Source: Marivita hallyeonensis (GTDB lineage: Bacteria > Pseudomonadota > Alphaproteobacteria > Rhodobacterales > Rhodobacteraceae). Taken from it: 64,000 bases of DNA. The notes under the pieces are model-generated. The model ran no database searches. It had not been told where the DNA came from and saw only the letters and a program-made list of their open reading frames with translations. A program made the position numbers and the translations under genes. How positions within the stretch are numbered: position 1 is the stretch's first letter; each line of letters starts with the position of its first letter. This document shows positions 8,855 through 19,043 of the stretch, in pieces. The DNA lies in contig NZ_FQXC01000003.1 of the NCBI RefSeq assembly GCF_900129875.1, positions 124,001-188,000 on the forward strand. Reading direction: 5' to 3'.

Positions 8855-11569
8855 ATGCTGGGATTAGGAAAAGTCGCGCGAAAGGTGTTCGGAACGCCGA
8901 ACGACCGAAAGATCAAGACGACCCGCCCAATGGTTGACAAGATCAACGCTCTCGAACCGGAATACGAAAAGCTGTCGGACGCGCAGCTGATCGAAAAAAC
9001 CGCCGAGCTCAAAGCGCGCCATGCAAACGGCGAAACCCTGGAAGATCTGTTGCCAGAGGCATTTGCAAACTGTCGCGAAGCAGCGAAGCGCGCGCTCGGC
9101 CTGCGGGCATTTGATGTGCAGCTGATGGGCGGCATTTTTCTGCATCAGGGCAACATATCGGAAATGAAAACCGGCGAGGGCAAGACACTCGTCGCGACTT
9201 TCCCGGCCTATCTCAATGCGCTGACAGGGCGCGGCGTGCACATCGTGACGGTGAACGACTACCTCGCCCGGCGTGACGCAGAGTGGATGAGCAAGGTCTA
9301 CAGCGCACTTGGTCTGAGCACCGGTGTCGTTTATCCGCGCCAGCCGGATGCCGAAAAGCAGGCGGCGTATGCCAGCGACATCACCTATGCCACCAACAAT
9401 GAGCTTGGCTTCGACTACCTGCGCGACAACATGAAATCCGAGCTGAGCCAGATGTACCAGCGCGATCACTACATGGCGATCGTCGACGAAGTTGACTCCA
9501 TTCTCATCGACGAGGCGCGGACGCCGCTTATCATCTCCGGACCCGCACAGGACCGAAGCGAATTGTACGTGTCGATCGACAAGGTGATCCCGTCACTGGC
9601 CGAAGAGCACTTCACGATCGACGAAAAGACCCGGAACGTCACTTTCACGGACGACGGCAACGAGTTCCTCGAAGAGTTGCTGCACGAGCAGGGTATCCTT
9701 CCCGAGGATCAGTCGCTCTATGATCCGGAAAGCACAACCGTGGTTCACCACGTCAACCAGGGACTGCGTGCTCACAAGCTGTTCCAGCGTGACAAAGACT
9801 ATATTGTGCGCGATGGCGAAGTGATCCTGATCGACGAATTCACCGGGCGGATGATGCCGGGTCGGCGGCTGTCAGAGGGTCTGCACCAAGCCATTGAAGC
9901 CAAGGAAAGCTGTGAAATTCGGCCCGAAAACGTGACACTCGCCAGCGTCACCTTCCAGAACTACTTCCGTCTTTACGAAAAACTGGCTGGCATGACCGGC
10001 ACAGCGCTGACCGAGGCGGACGAATTCGCCGAGATCTATGGCCTTGGCGTGGTGGAGGTTCCGACCAACCGCGAAATCGCGCGGATCGACGAAGACGACA
10101 AGGTCTATCGCACGACGCAGGAAAAGTACGACGCCATCGTGCAGGAAATCAAAGACGCGCACGAGAAAGGCCAACCGGTCCTCGTGGGCACGACGTCTAT
10201 CGAGAAGTCCGAATTGCTGAGCCAGCTGCTGACGAAAGCCGGTTTGACGCACAATGTCCTCAACGCGCGCCAGCACGAGCAAGAAGCCCAAATTGTGGCA
10301 GACGCCGGTAAGCTTGGCGCAATCACGATTGCCACCAACATGGCGGGCCGCGGTACCGACATCAAACTGGGCGGCAATGTCGAGTTCAAGATCATGGAAG
10401 CGATTGCCGCCGATCCGGAAGGCGACCCCGAAGAGATCCGGCAGCGGATCGAGGAGGGCCACGCCGCCGACGAACAAGCGGTGAAGGATGCGGGCGGTCT
10501 CTTTGTTCTCGCCACGGAACGGCACGAAAGCCGCCGCATCGACAACCAGTTGCGCGGGCGGTCCGGCCGACAGGGTGACCCGGGACGCTCATCATTCTTC
10601 CTGTCGCTGGACGACGACCTGATGCGCATTTTCGGCTCTGAACGGCTTGAGAAAGTGCTGTCGACTCTGGGTATGAAAGACGGCGAAGCGATCGAACACC
10701 CGTGGGTGAACAAATCGCTCGAACGCGCTCAGGCAAAAGTCGAAGGGCGTAACTTCGACATCCGCAAACAGCTTCTCAAGTTCGACGACGTGATGAACGA
10801 TCAGCGTAAGGTGATCTTCAGCCAGCGTCGCGAAATCATGGAAGCGCAGGACCTTTCCGAGATTGCGCAAGATATGCGCCACCAGGTGATCGACGACCTT
10901 GTCGACATCTACATCCCGCCGAAATCTTATGCAGATCAATGGGATACCCAGGGCTTGCACGACGCAGTCAAAGAAAAGTTGGGTTTCGAGGCCGACACAG
11001 TTGCCTGGGGCGACGAAGAAGGCGTGGACGCCGATGTGATCCGCGAACGGTTAGAAGAGGCGTCCGATCAAGTGATGGCCGAAAAGGCTGAAGCCTTCGG
11101 TCCGGACACCATGCGCCAGATCGAGAAGCAGGTTCTGTTGCAGACCATCGACAGCAAATGGCGCGAGCATCTTCTGACGCTGGAACACCTGCGCTCTGTG
11201 GTCGGTTTCCGGGGATACGCGCAGCGTGACCCGCTGAATGAATACAAATCCGAAGCGTTTCAGCTGTTCGAGTCGATGCTCGACGGCCTGCGCGAAGACG
11301 TAAGCAAACAGCTCGGCCAAGTCCGCCCAATGACCGAGGAAGAGCAGAAGGCGATGATGGAGCAACTTGCCGCGCAGCAAGCCGCGATGGCAAAGGCAGC
11401 CGAAGCCGCCAATCCTCAGGTCGATGCAACACCCGCTGGAAACCCGGAAAATGCGGTCGAGGGCTTCGACGAAACCGATCCATCGACTTGGGGCAATCCT
11501 GGCCGGAATGCGCCCTGCCCTTGCGGATCGGGGAAGAAATTCAAGCAGTGCCACGGGCGCCTAGTGTAA
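8855..11569 (+). CDS. secA: Preprotein translocase ATPase subunit SecA
   Basis: SecA drives proteins through the SecYEG channel by ATP hydrolysis. The 904-residue product shows Walker A in [13 protein letters not shown] (about residue 106), Walker B in [12 protein letters not shown] (about 210), the helicase-like segment [14 protein letters not shown] and a C-terminal zinc motif [14 protein letters not shown] that binds SecB and lipids. The ATG at 8855 matches the usual [13 protein letters not shown] start and has GAGAG nearby. An upstream in-frame ATG at 8789 is rejected because it would pass through a seven-base-arm stem (GTGTGCG 8796-8802, CGCACAC 8821-8827), a possible leader structure. 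Confidence 0.98.
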   Translation: MLGLGKVARKVFGTPNDRKIKTTRPMVDKINALEPEYEKLSDAQLIEKTAELKARHANGETLEDLLPEAFANCREAAKRALGLRAFDVQLMGGIFLHQGNISEMKTGEGKTLVATFPAYLNALTGRGVHIVTVNDYLARRDAEWMSKVYSALGLSTGVVYPRQPDAEKQAAYASDITYATNNELGFDYLRDNMKSELSQMYQRDHYMAIVDEVDSILIDEARTPLIISGPAQDRSELYVSIDKVIPSLAEEHFTIDEKTRNVTFTDDGNEFLEELLHEQGILPEDQSLYDPESTTVVHHVNQGLRAHKLFQRDKDYIVRDGEVILIDEFTGRMMPGRRLSEGLHQAIEAKESCEIRPENVTLASVTFQNYFRLYEKLAGMTGTALTEADEFAEIYGLGVVEVPTNREIARIDEDDKVYRTTQEKYDAIVQEIKDAHEKGQPVLVGTTSIEKSELLSQLLTKAGLTHNVLNARQHEQEAQIVADAGKLGAITIATNMAGRGTDIKLGGNVEFKIMEAIAADPEGDPEEIRQRIEEGHAADEQAVKDAGGLFVLATERHESRRIDNQLRGRSGRQGDPGRSSFFLSLDDDLMRIFGSERLEKVLSTLGMKDGEAIEHPWVNKSLERAQAKVEGRNFDIRKQLLKFDDVMNDQRKVIFSQRREIMEAQDLSEIAQDMRHQVIDDLVDIYIPPKSYADQWDTQGLHDAVKEKLGFEADTVAWGDEEGVDADVIRERLEEASDQVMAEKAEAFGPDTMRQIEKQVLLQTIDSKWREHLLTLEHLRSVVGFRGYAQRDPLNEYKSEAFQLFESMLDGLREDVSKQLGQVRPMTEEEQKAMMEQLAAQQAAMAKAAEAANPQVDATPAGNPENAVEGFDETDPSTWGNPGRNAPCPCGSGKKFKQCHGRLV

Positions 11570-11671
11570 ATGCTGACGTAAACCTGTCGCAAAGTCTCCG
11601 CAATCGGGCCTTAGGCATACCAAATTCGTCGTGCAGACAGGCTGATGCAGTCAACGCATCGGGAGTCTGCA

Positions 11672-12634
11672 ATGGACCGCAAGTATTCAATGCTCATCGC
11701 CATCGGCACGGTGGCTACAGCGCTTGGGATTGGCGCGGCCATGCAGCTTTGGCCGCTCGGTCAAACCGCGGCCAACGGCGACGCACCGTTACCGGTTTCT
11801 GACGTTCAAGAGGTATCCTCGACCCCGAAGTCTTCGCTGCCAACCGACGCGGCGATGAATGCGTTCCTGCCGGTCTCGGTCGTCTCGAACTCTGTCAAAC
11901 CCGAAGACGCTCCGAAGATCGAACTTCCACAATCAACCGAAGACGCCGGATTTGACTGTACCGTCGACATGACGGCCGAACCGGCAGCTGGCGCGATGAT
12001 TGCAGTCACGCTGTCCGCGCCCTGCTACGGCAGCGAGCGTGTGACGATGCACCACAATGGCATGATGTTCACCGAATTGGTGCAGCCGGACGGCACGCTA
12101 TCGCTGAATATCCCCGCCCTTGCGGAAAGGGCGCTCGTGATCGCGTCGTTCCTTGATGGTGCGGGCGCGGTGGCGCATGCAGAGGTCACGTCCGTTCCCT
12201 TCTACGAACGCGTCGTTCTACAGTGGCGCGGCGACGCAGGACTGCAATTGCACGCGCGCGAATTTGACGCCGAATACTTTTCGGACGGTCACATCTGGCA
12301 AGGGTCAGAAAGCGACGCGTCGCGGGCGGCCACGGGCGAAGGCGGCTTCCTTGTGTCACTCGGGAATGCAGATGCGCCGGATGCCCTCATGGCCGAGGTC
12401 TATACCTTTCCCACGGGTATGACCGACACCTCGGGAACAGTGGCACTCACCATCGAAGCAGAGATCAGTGACGCGAACTGTAACGCCGTGGTCGAAGCCC
12501 AAACACTCGAGATGCGCAACGGCAACGGCCTGCGCGCGAAAGAAGTCACCATCGACGTGCCAAGTTGCGACACGGTCGGTGACTTCTTGTTGTTGAAAAA
12601 CATCGTCGAAGACCTGACAATCGCTCTCAACTAA
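11672..12634 (+). CDS. Membrane-anchored periplasmic protein of unknown function
   Basis: The ATG at 11672 has GGGAG a few bases upstream. The 320-residue product has one N-terminal hydrophobic segment (SMLIAIGTVATALGIGAAM), a proline- and serine-rich linker, and then a beta-rich exported domain. Cysteines in pairs (for example in FDCTVDM, APCYGS, DANCNAV and VPSCDTV) suggest disulphides. I recognise no characterised domain. It follows secA in the same direction, 102 bases downstream, and precedes the PstS-like/OmpA fusion by 23 bases, so a cell-envelope role is likely. That part is inference. Confidence 0.75.
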   Translation: MDRKYSMLIAIGTVATALGIGAAMQLWPLGQTAANGDAPLPVSDVQEVSSTPKSSLPTDAAMNAFLPVSVVSNSVKPEDAPKIELPQSTEDAGFDCTVDMTAEPAAGAMIAVTLSAPCYGSERVTMHHNGMMFTELVQPDGTLSLNIPALAERALVIASFLDGAGAVAHAEVTSVPFYERVVLQWRGDAGLQLHAREFDAEYFSDGHIWQGSESDASRAATGEGGFLVSLGNADAPDALMAEVYTFPTGMTDTSGTVALTIEAEISDANCNAVVEAQTLEMRNGNGLRAKEVTIDVPSCDTVGDFLLLKNIVEDLTIALN

Positions 12635-12657
12635 ACGGGCGGTTCGAGGCGACCTTC

Positions 12658-14217
12658 ATGATCAATTCGCGTGCGGCTTTGGCAGCCGCACTTTTTCTGT
12701 TCTGTGCACCGCTGATGTCGTGGGCGGAAGACGTGACCTTGCGGTCGCGCGATGGCGCCATTGAGCTTTCGGGCACACTTCTTGGGTTCGATGGCCAGTT
12801 TTATCGCGTCGAAACGCAATATGGAGAGCTGACTGTCGACGGTTCCGGTGTTCTTTGTGAAGGGCCGGGCTGTCCGTCGCTCACGGATTTCGTAGCTCAG
12901 TTGTCGATCTCTGGGTCATCGACCATTGGCGAGGTTTTGCTGCCGGCCCTCGTCGAAGGCTTCGCCCTCCAGAACGGCATGAAAGCGCAGCGAATTACTG
13001 AGGACGACACGCATTTCTCATATGAGATCCGTTCGGGCGAAACCGAGGCGCTGATCGGCCGGTTCCGATTTCGCGTATCGAGCACCGACGAAGGGTTTGC
13101 CGACCTACTGGCGGACGAGGCTGACCTCGTGATGGCGCTGCGCGAGATCAGGCCGGGGGAACTTGACTTGGCGCAAGAGGCCGGGCTGGGGTCGCTGGAC
13201 GATGTGAACCGAAGCCGGGTGATCGCTTTGGATGCCATGACGGTCATCGTGTCACCCGTAAACCCGATCACCGCGATATCGGTTTCTGATCTCGCCCGGG
13301 TCCTGTCCGGCGAGATTGACAACTGGCGCACATTGGGCGGACCAGACGCGCCTATCTCGATCCATATGAGGGACGCGCAATCCGGGATATCACAAGCCGT
13401 GGAAGACCGGGTTTTGCGCCGGGCGTCGGTTTCTCTTGTCGAGACTGTCGTCCGACATGACACAAACACGGAACTCGCGAACGCGGTGGCCTCCGACCAA
13501 TTGGCCATTGGCCTGGCGAGCTTTTCAGAAGTCGGAAACAGCAAGGCGCTCGCCCTGACCGGGACCTGTGGTTTTTCGCTGCGCGCCAGTCGGCTGACCA
13601 TCAAAACCGAAGACTATCCTCTCACAGCGCCGATGTTCTTGTACGTGCCCGCGCGGCGGTTGCCGAAACTGGCGCGTGAGTTCCTCGCCTACACGCGCAC
13701 CGCGCCTGCACAAATCATCGCGCGCCGCGCGGGCTTCGTTGACCAGTCCCCGGAAGAGATCAGGCTGAATGCGCAAGGTGATCGCTTGGCGAACGCCGTC
13801 CGGGTCGCGTCCGGGGAGGAGGGGCTTGCCGATTTGAAACGTCTGATCGACACGCTCTCGCCTTTACGGCGCTTGTCTACGTCCTTCCGTTTTGAACCCG
13901 GTCAGACACGTTTGGACGCGCAGTCACGGTCAAATGTGCAGCAGTTGGCACAGGCCATCGAAACCGGGGTTTACGATGGTCGGCGCCTGGTTTTCATCGG
14001 ATTTTCAGACGGCGAAGGGCCAGCCGAGATCAACCTCAGGCTCGCGCGGGAGCGCGCGCAAGCGGTGAAGGATGCCATCGAGGCAGAAGTCGAGGGGTCG
14101 CACCTGTCTCAGGTGGTGATGTCCACCGATGCATTCGGAGAGGCGATGCCTATGGCATGTGACGACACAAGCTGGGGCCGCCAGGTGAACCGGCGGGTCG
14201 AGGTTTGGGTAAGATAG
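12658..14217 (+). CDS. Phosphate-type substrate-binding protein fused to an OmpA peptidoglycan-binding domain
   Basis: The 519-residue product starts with a signal peptide (MINSRAALAAALFLFCAPLM, cut after SWA). Residues about 85-370 resemble PstS-type binding proteins (SISGSSTIGEVLLPALVEGF, then SVSDLARVLSGEIDNW). Residues about 410-519 form an OmpA/MotB-like domain (SFRFEPGQTRL, IGFSDGEG and the terminal VNRRVEVWV). It therefore probably binds a small anion while tethered to peptidoglycan. No transport ATPase or permease is beside it, so a sensing or envelope role is as possible as uptake. It is probably co-transcribed with the gene before it. Confidence 0.85.
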   Translation: MINSRAALAAALFLFCAPLMSWAEDVTLRSRDGAIELSGTLLGFDGQFYRVETQYGELTVDGSGVLCEGPGCPSLTDFVAQLSISGSSTIGEVLLPALVEGFALQNGMKAQRITEDDTHFSYEIRSGETEALIGRFRFRVSSTDEGFADLLADEADLVMALREIRPGELDLAQEAGLGSLDDVNRSRVIALDAMTVIVSPVNPITAISVSDLARVLSGEIDNWRTLGGPDAPISIHMRDAQSGISQAVEDRVLRRASVSLVETVVRHDTNTELANAVASDQLAIGLASFSEVGNSKALALTGTCGFSLRASRLTIKTEDYPLTAPMFLYVPARRLPKLAREFLAYTRTAPAQIIARRAGFVDQSPEEIRLNAQGDRLANAVRVASGEEGLADLKRLIDTLSPLRRLSTSFRFEPGQTRLDAQSRSNVQQLAQAIETGVYDGRRLVFIGFSDGEGPAEINLRLARERAQAVKDAIEAEVEGSHLSQVVMSTDAFGEAMPMACDDTSWGRQVNRRVEVWVR

Positions 14218-14237
14218 GTCGGACATTTCAGATCGGC

Positions 14238-15017
14238 CTAAAGGTAGCCCTCTGATTTGAAACTGGTTTCGCTCGCTTTCCCGATGATCAGATGATCATG
14301 GACGGTAATGCCGACCGCATCGCAGGCGGCGACGATGTCCTGTGTCATGGTGATGTCGGCCTGCGACGGCGTGGGATCCCCAGAGGGATGATTGTGCACC
14401 AATATCAGCGCAGACGCGTTGAGGGCAAACGCCCGTTTGATGATCTCGCGCGGGTAGACGGGCACGTGATCCACCGTGCCCTTGGACTGCATTTCGTCCG
14501 CAATCAGCACATTCTTGCGATCGAGAAAGAAGATGCGGAATTGCTCGGTGTCGCGATGGGACATCGACGCGCGGCAGTAATTTAGAAGCGCAGGCCAGCT
14601 TGAGATCACTTCCCGCTTGAGAACTTTTGTCTGGGTCATGCGATGCGCGGCCGCTTCGATGATTTTCAGATCGATAGCAACCTGCTCCCCGACCCCTTTC
14701 ACTTCGGTCAATCGGTCGATTGGGGCGGAAAGCACCCCGTTAAAGTCGCCAAACGTTTCGATGAGACGGTGCGCAATCGGCTTAACGTCCCCATTGCCAA
14801 GCGTGCGAAAGAGCAGGAGTTCAAGAAGTTCATAATCCGGCAATGGCTCCGCACCGCCGATCAGGAAGCGCTTGCGCAGGCGTTTGCGATGATCTTTGAG
14901 ATACGAGGGGGTTTTGGCACGCGGCTTTGGCGGTTTTTCTACCGTGGGGACGATCCGCGGCGGAGGCGCGGTCGTCTCAAAAAGCGAAAGCTGAGCGGTT
15001 GAAACACGTCGCGGCAT
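14238..15017 (-). CDS. radC: DNA repair protein RadC family (JAB/MPN domain)
   Basis: The 259-residue protein has an N-terminal helix-hairpin-helix region (VKGVGEQVAIDLKIIEAA) and a C-terminal JAB1/MPN-like metal-binding domain with the motif LVHNHPSGDPTPSQAD. RadC proteins are widespread; the original radiation-repair link has been questioned and the molecular activity is unsettled. The gene lies downstream of dnaJ on the same strand, beyond a hairpin and T-rich tract. Its stop is close to, and convergent with, the PstS-like/OmpA gene. Confidence 0.92.
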   Translation of the reverse strand: MPRRVSTAQLSLFETTAPPPRIVPTVEKPPKPRAKTPSYLKDHRKRLRKRFLIGGAEPLPDYELLELLLFRTLGNGDVKPIAHRLIETFGDFNGVLSAPIDRLTEVKGVGEQVAIDLKIIEAAAHRMTQTKVLKREVISSWPALLNYCRASMSHRDTEQFRIFFLDRKNVLIADEMQSKGTVDHVPVYPREIIKRAFALNASALILVHNHPSGDPTPSQADITMTQDIVAACDAVGITVHDHLIIGKASETSFKSEGYL

Positions 15018-15042
15018 GGAGCCGACTTTGTTGGCACGATGC

Positions 15043-15076
15043 TTAAGAAAATGCTAACGGCCCCAAACCGGGGCCG
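15043..15076 (-). terminator. Terminator after dnaJ
   Basis: On the minus strand a CGGCCCC/GGGGCCG stem (15058-15076, five-base loop) is followed by a T-rich stretch reading TTAGCATTTTCTTAAG. It separates the dnaK-dnaJ unit from radC. The T tract is interrupted, so some read-through is likely. Confidence 0.55.
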
Positions 15077-15082
15077 CTTGCC

Positions 15083-16237
15083 TCAACCTTTCATCGAGTC
15101 CCAAAAGCCCTTGACCGATTTGAAAAAGCTCTTGGATTCCGGGTTGTTGTCTTCGCTCAGCTCTTCGAACTCGCGCAGAAGTTCTTTCTGTCGTGAGGTC
15201 AGATTCACCGGCGTTTCAACGGCCAATTCGATGAACATGTCACCCTGCCCGGACCCGCGCAGCGCGGGCATCCCCTTGGCGCGCAGACGCATCTGACGAC
15301 CCGATTGGCTTCCCTGCGGGATCGACACGCGGCTGCGACCGCCGTCGATGGTCGGCACTTCGATATTTCCGCCGAGTGCGGCCACCGTCATCGACACGGG
15401 CACACGACAGTGCAGGTGTACGCCGTCGCGCTCGAAGAGGTCGTGCTTGGCAACTTCGATAAAGATGTACAAGTCGCCCGGAGGTCCGCCACGCAGGCCT
15501 GCTTCCCCCTCGCCAGCGAGGCGAATGCGGGTGCCGGTTTCCACACCTTTCGGAATGTTCACCGACAACGCCCGGTCCTTCTGCACACGGCCCGCGCCGC
15601 TGCAATTCTTGCAGGGATTTTTGATCGTCTGACCAAGACCCGAACAGGTCGGACAGGTGCGTTCAACCGTGAAGAACCCTTGGGTCGCGCGGACCTTGCC
15701 CATGCCCGAACATGTCGGGCAGGTGGTGGGTTCCGCCCCACCTTCGGCACCGGAACCGTTACACTCGCCGCATTGAACGGAAGTGGGCACCTGGATGGTC
15801 TTCTGCATCCCCTGATAGGCGTCTTCGAGCGTGACGCGCAGGTTGTAGCGCAGGTCAGCCCCACGCGACGCGCGCTGACGTCCACCGCCACCACGTTGGC
15901 CACCCATAAAATCGCCAAACAGGTCGTCGAATACGTCTGAGAACGCACTGGCGAAATCACCCTGCCCGCCGCCGAAGCCGCCACCGGGACGACCACCGCC
16001 GCCCATGCCGCCTTCAAAAGCCGCATGACCGTAGCGATCGTAAGCCGCCTTCTTGTCCGCGTCCTTCAGGACCTCGTACGCCTCGTTGGCTTCCTTGAAC
16101 TGTTCTTCGGCCTTCGGATTGTCCGCATTGCGGTCCGGGTGCAGCTCTTTCGCCTTTTGGCGATAGGCTTTCTTGATCTCGTCGGCTGACGCGCCTTTCT
16201 TGAGGCCGAGCACATCGTAATAGTCGCGTTTGGACAT
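15083..16237 (-). CDS. dnaJ: Chaperone protein DnaJ
   Basis: DnaJ stimulates the DnaK ATPase and delivers unfolded clients. The 384-residue product has the J domain with HPD (KELHPDRNA), a Gly/Phe-rich linker around residues 75-110 and four CxxCxGxG zinc repeats: [24 protein letters not shown] and CKNCSGAG. The C-terminal substrate-binding domains complete it. Two ATGs are adjacent, at 16240 and 16237. The second is preferred because GGAGG then sits five bases upstream and the protein begins [12 protein letters not shown]. It follows dnaK in the same direction. Confidence 0.96.
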   Translation of the reverse strand: MSKRDYYDVLGLKKGASADEIKKAYRQKAKELHPDRNADNPKAEEQFKEANEAYEVLKDADKKAAYDRYGHAAFEGGMGGGGRPGGGFGGGQGDFASAFSDVFDDLFGDFMGGQRGGGGRQRASRGADLRYNLRVTLEDAYQGMQKTIQVPTSVQCGECNGSGAEGGAEPTTCPTCSGMGKVRATQGFFTVERTCPTCSGLGQTIKNPCKNCSGAGRVQKDRALSVNIPKGVETGTRIRLAGEGEAGLRGGPPGDLYIFIEVAKHDLFERDGVHLHCRVPVSMTVAALGGNIEVPTIDGGRSRVSIPQGSQSGRQMRLRAKGMPALRGSGQGDMFIELAVETPVNLTSRQKELLREFEELSEDNNPESKSFFKSVKGFWDSMKG

Positions 16238-16262
16238 CATGCCCTCCTTTGCCGGAACGTCA

Positions 16263-16291
16263 GAGGCCGGCCCGGTATCCGGACCGGCCTC
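16263..16291 (-). other. Strong hairpin between dnaK and dnaJ
   Basis: Arms GAGGCCGG and CCGGCCTC enclose an inner CCGG-TAT-CCGG stem, giving about 12 GC-rich base pairs. No T run follows on either strand, so it is not a standard terminator. In such an operon it could lower dnaJ expression relative to dnaK by partial termination, or protect the 3' end of the dnaK message. Confidence 0.55.
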
Positions 16292-16315
16292 GTGATTGTT
16301 CCGCCTGAGACAAGC

Positions 16316-18232
16316 TTAGGCGCGCTTGTTGTCGTCGAGATCTTCGAAGTCGGCGTCGACGATCGTGTCGTCGTCGCTTGGCTCATCGGCAGCCGCCGGG
16401 GCATCGTCGCCCTCATCGGCTTGCGCCTTGTAGATCGCCTCGCCCAGCTTCATCGCAGCCTCGGTGACGTTCTGGATGCCGGACTTGATCTTGTCCGCAG
16501 TGACCTTTTCGTCTTCCAGATCATCCTTAAGCGCCGCAATGGCAAGTTCGATCGCCTCGACCGTGGTCGGGTCGACCTTGTCACCATGCTCTTCCAGCGA
16601 CTTTTCGGTCGAGTGGATAAGGCTTTCGGCCTGGTTGCGGCTTTCGACCAATTCGCGACGTTCCTTGTCGGCTTCGGCGTTCTGCTCGGCATCCTGGACC
16701 ATCTTTTCGATGTCCTCGTCCGACAGGCCACCGGAGGCCTGAATGGTGATCTTCTGCTCTTTGCCGGTGCCTTTGTCCTTGGCGGACACGGACACGATGC
16801 CGTTGGCGTCGATGTCGAACGTCACCTCGATCTGCGGCATCCCACGCGGTGCCGGCGGGATGTCTTCAAGGTTGAACTGACCGAGCATCTTGTTGTCGGC
16901 CGCCATTTCACGCTCACCCTGGAACACGCGGATGGTCACCGCATTCTGGTTGTCTTCGGCAGTCGAGAAGATCTGCGACTTCTTCGTCGGGATCGTCGTG
17001 TTGCGGTCGATAAGACGAGTGAAGACACCACCCAGCGTTTCGATGCCCAAGGACAATGGCGTCACGTCGAGCAAGACCACGTCTTTCACATCGCCCTGGA
17101 GAACGCCTGCCTGAATGGCGGCGCCCATCGCAACGACCTCGTCCGGGTTCACACCCTTGTGCGGCTCTTTGCCAAAGAACTTGGTCACTTCTTCCATGAC
17201 CTTCGGCATCCGGGTCATACCACCGACGAGCACAACCTCGTCGATGTCACCGGTGCTCAGGCCCGCATCTTTGAGCGCAGCTTGGCACGGCTTGAGCGAC
17301 GCCTTGATGAGGTCACCAACAAGGCTTTCCAGCTTGGCGCGGGTCAGCTTGAGAACAAGGTGCAGCGGCTGACCGGTCTTTCCGTCCATCGAGATGAAGG
17401 GCTGGTTGATCTCTGTCTGGCTAGACGAGCTGAGTTCGATCTTGGCTTTTTCCGCCGCTTCCTTGAGGCGCTGAAGCGCCATCTTGTCTTGCGTCAGGTC
17501 AACGCCGTTCTCTTTTTTGAACTCGTCCGCGAGGTAGTTGACGATCCGCATGTCGAAGTCTTCACCACCGAGGAACGTGTCACCGTTGGTGGATTTCACT
17601 TCGAACAGGCCATCGTCGATTTCGAGGATCGTCACGTCGAATGTACCGCCGCCAAGGTCATACACCGCGATGGTGCGGGATTCTTTCTTGTCGAGACCAT
17701 AGGCCAGCGCCGCGGCTGTCGGTTCATTGATGATCCGAAGAACCTCGAGGCCCGCGATCTTGCCGGCGTCTTTGGTCGCCTGGCGCTGCGCGTCGTTGAA
17801 GTATGCCGGAACTGTGATGACGGCTTGCGTCACCTCTTCACCAAGGTACGACTCGGCGGTTTCCTTCATCTTCTGCAGAATAAAGGCGGAAATCTGGGAA
17901 GGGGAGTACTTCTCGCCCTTGGCTTCGACCCAAGCGTCGCCATTGCCACCGTCAATAACGGCGAACGGCATGTTCTTGCGGTCTTTCTGGAGATCGGCAT
18001 CGTCGTTGCGGCGTCCGATGAGGCGCTTGACACCGAAGATCGTGTTCTCGGGGTTGGTGACCGCCTGGCGTTTGGCCGGCTGGCCGACAAGGCGTTCGTC
18101 GTCTGTAAACGCGACGATGGATGGGGTGGTGCGTGCACCCTCGGAGTTTTCAATCACGCGCGGCTGCGATCCGTCCATGATCGCGACGCAGCTGTTGGTG
18201 GTTCCGAGGTCAATACCAATGACTTTGGCCAT
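16316..18232 (-). CDS. dnaK: Molecular chaperone DnaK (Hsp70)
   Basis: DnaK binds exposed hydrophobic segments of proteins in an ATP-dependent cycle with DnaJ and GrpE. The 638-residue product has the nucleotide-binding domain ([34 protein letters not shown] and [12 protein letters not shown]), the peptide-binding beta domain and a helical lid. It ends in an acidic tail close to [13 protein letters not shown]. The ATG at 18232 begins [10 protein letters not shown] and has AAGGGA about eight bases upstream; an in-frame ATG six codons earlier is less likely. A heat-shock-type promoter lies about 110 bases upstream. Confidence 0.98.
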   Translation of the reverse strand: MAKVIGIDLGTTNSCVAIMDGSQPRVIENSEGARTTPSIVAFTDDERLVGQPAKRQAVTNPENTIFGVKRLIGRRNDDADLQKDRKNMPFAVIDGGNGDAWVEAKGEKYSPSQISAFILQKMKETAESYLGEEVTQAVITVPAYFNDAQRQATKDAGKIAGLEVLRIINEPTAAALAYGLDKKESRTIAVYDLGGGTFDVTILEIDDGLFEVKSTNGDTFLGGEDFDMRIVNYLADEFKKENGVDLTQDKMALQRLKEAAEKAKIELSSSSQTEINQPFISMDGKTGQPLHLVLKLTRAKLESLVGDLIKASLKPCQAALKDAGLSTGDIDEVVLVGGMTRMPKVMEEVTKFFGKEPHKGVNPDEVVAMGAAIQAGVLQGDVKDVVLLDVTPLSLGIETLGGVFTRLIDRNTTIPTKKSQIFSTAEDNQNAVTIRVFQGEREMAADNKMLGQFNLEDIPPAPRGMPQIEVTFDIDANGIVSVSAKDKGTGKEQKITIQASGGLSDEDIEKMVQDAEQNAEADKERRELVESRNQAESLIHSTEKSLEEHGDKVDPTTVEAIELAIAALKDDLEDEKVTADKIKSGIQNVTEAAMKLGEAIYKAQADEGDDAPAAADEPSDDDTIVDADFEDLDDNKRA

Positions 18233-18343
18233 GTTGTTCGATCCCTTCATTCTTCAAGGCGATGTCACGAGACGAAGACCCATTTCGGCATCCCGCCCCG
18301 CATTTCAGTCCACTGACACAAACGTGTTCAGCAGGTCGCTGGG

Positions 18344-18373
18344 TATATAAGGAGGCGGTTGAACACCTGCAAG
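18344..18373 (-). promoter_or_regulatory. Candidate RpoH (sigma-32) promoter of dnaK
   Basis: Read on the minus strand, CTTGCA (18373-18368) and CCTTATATA (18352-18344) are separated by 15 bases. Alphaproteobacterial heat-shock promoters have a CTTG -35 element and a C-rich, then TAT-containing, -10 element at about this spacing. The position, 112 bases before the dnaK start, fits. The transcription start has not been shown. Confidence 0.55.
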
Positions 18374-18443
18374 CATTCGAAGCCTGTGGAAATCTCGAAA
18401 ATTTTGCATGCCGCGCGGTCAGGATGCGCTTAGATTGTGCGCC

Positions 18444-19043
18444 ATGCCTTTGAATGTGCGCGGTTTCGAAATCTATTCCGGTTACTTCGATGTGTCCGAA
18501 CAGACGTTTCTGGTGGAGGAGATCCGTAGCTGCCTTCGCGCCGCACCGCTCTTTCAACCCGTGACCCCACGCGGAAACCCCATGTCGGTTCGCATGAGTT
18601 CTGCCGGACAGTTTGGGTGGGTCAGCGACCGCCAAGGCTATCGCTATGAACCAAAGCACCCCTCGGGCGTGGCGTGGCCCGCGATCCCCGAACGGTTGCT
18701 CGAAACGTGGCGTGATCTTCTTCCCACAGCACGTCCGCCAGAATGCTGTTTGATCAACTGGTACGCGTCAGACGCCAAGATGGGCATGCATCAGGACAAG
18801 GACGAAGCTGACATGGACCAGCCAGTGGTTTCGGTATCCCTGGGGGACGAGGCCCTGTTTCGCATGGGGAACCAGACGAAAGGCGGCAAGACCGAGTCGA
18901 TCTGGCTCCGATCCGGTGATGTGGTCGTAATGAACGGTCCAGCGCGACGCGCTTTCCACGGGATCGATAGGGTCCGTGCAAACAGTTCGACTCTTCTGCC
19001 AAACGGGGGCCGTATCAATCTGACCCTTCGCGTTGTGACCTGA
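18444..19043 (+). CDS. alkB: AlkB-type DNA repair dioxygenase
   Basis: AlkB uses iron, 2-oxoglutarate and oxygen to remove methyl groups such as 1-methyladenine and 3-methylcytosine from DNA. In the 199-residue product the iron ligands are His116 and Asp118 (MHQDKDE) and His172 (AFHGIDRV). The conserved NWY is at 105-107 and the 2-oxoglutarate-binding arginine is in GRINLTLRV near the end. The ATG at 18444 is chosen from homology (MPLNVRGFEIY); no clear ribosome-binding site is visible. It is divergent from dnaK, and its stop abuts the stop of the converging permease gene (TGATCA). It is unrelated to the alkane hydroxylase of the same name at 61553. Confidence 0.93.
   Translation: MPLNVRGFEIYSGYFDVSEQTFLVEEIRSCLRAAPLFQPVTPRGNPMSVRMSSAGQFGWVSDRQGYRYEPKHPSGVAWPAIPERLLETWRDLLPTARPPECCLINWYASDAKMGMHQDKDEADMDQPVVSVSLGDEALFRMGNQTKGGKTESIWLRSGDVVVMNGPARRAFHGIDRVRANSSTLLPNGGRINLTLRVVT

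Noticed and set aside
15043-15057. TTAA-N7-CTAA as a CtrA binding site upstream of radC
   Set aside because: One half-site is imperfect and the sequence is better explained as the T-rich tract of the dnaJ terminator.
16292-18316. 674-codon plus-strand open frame opposite dnaK
   Set aside because: Long antisense frames opposite dnaK are a known effect of its codon use in GC-rich genomes; the dnaK frame on the other strand is certain.
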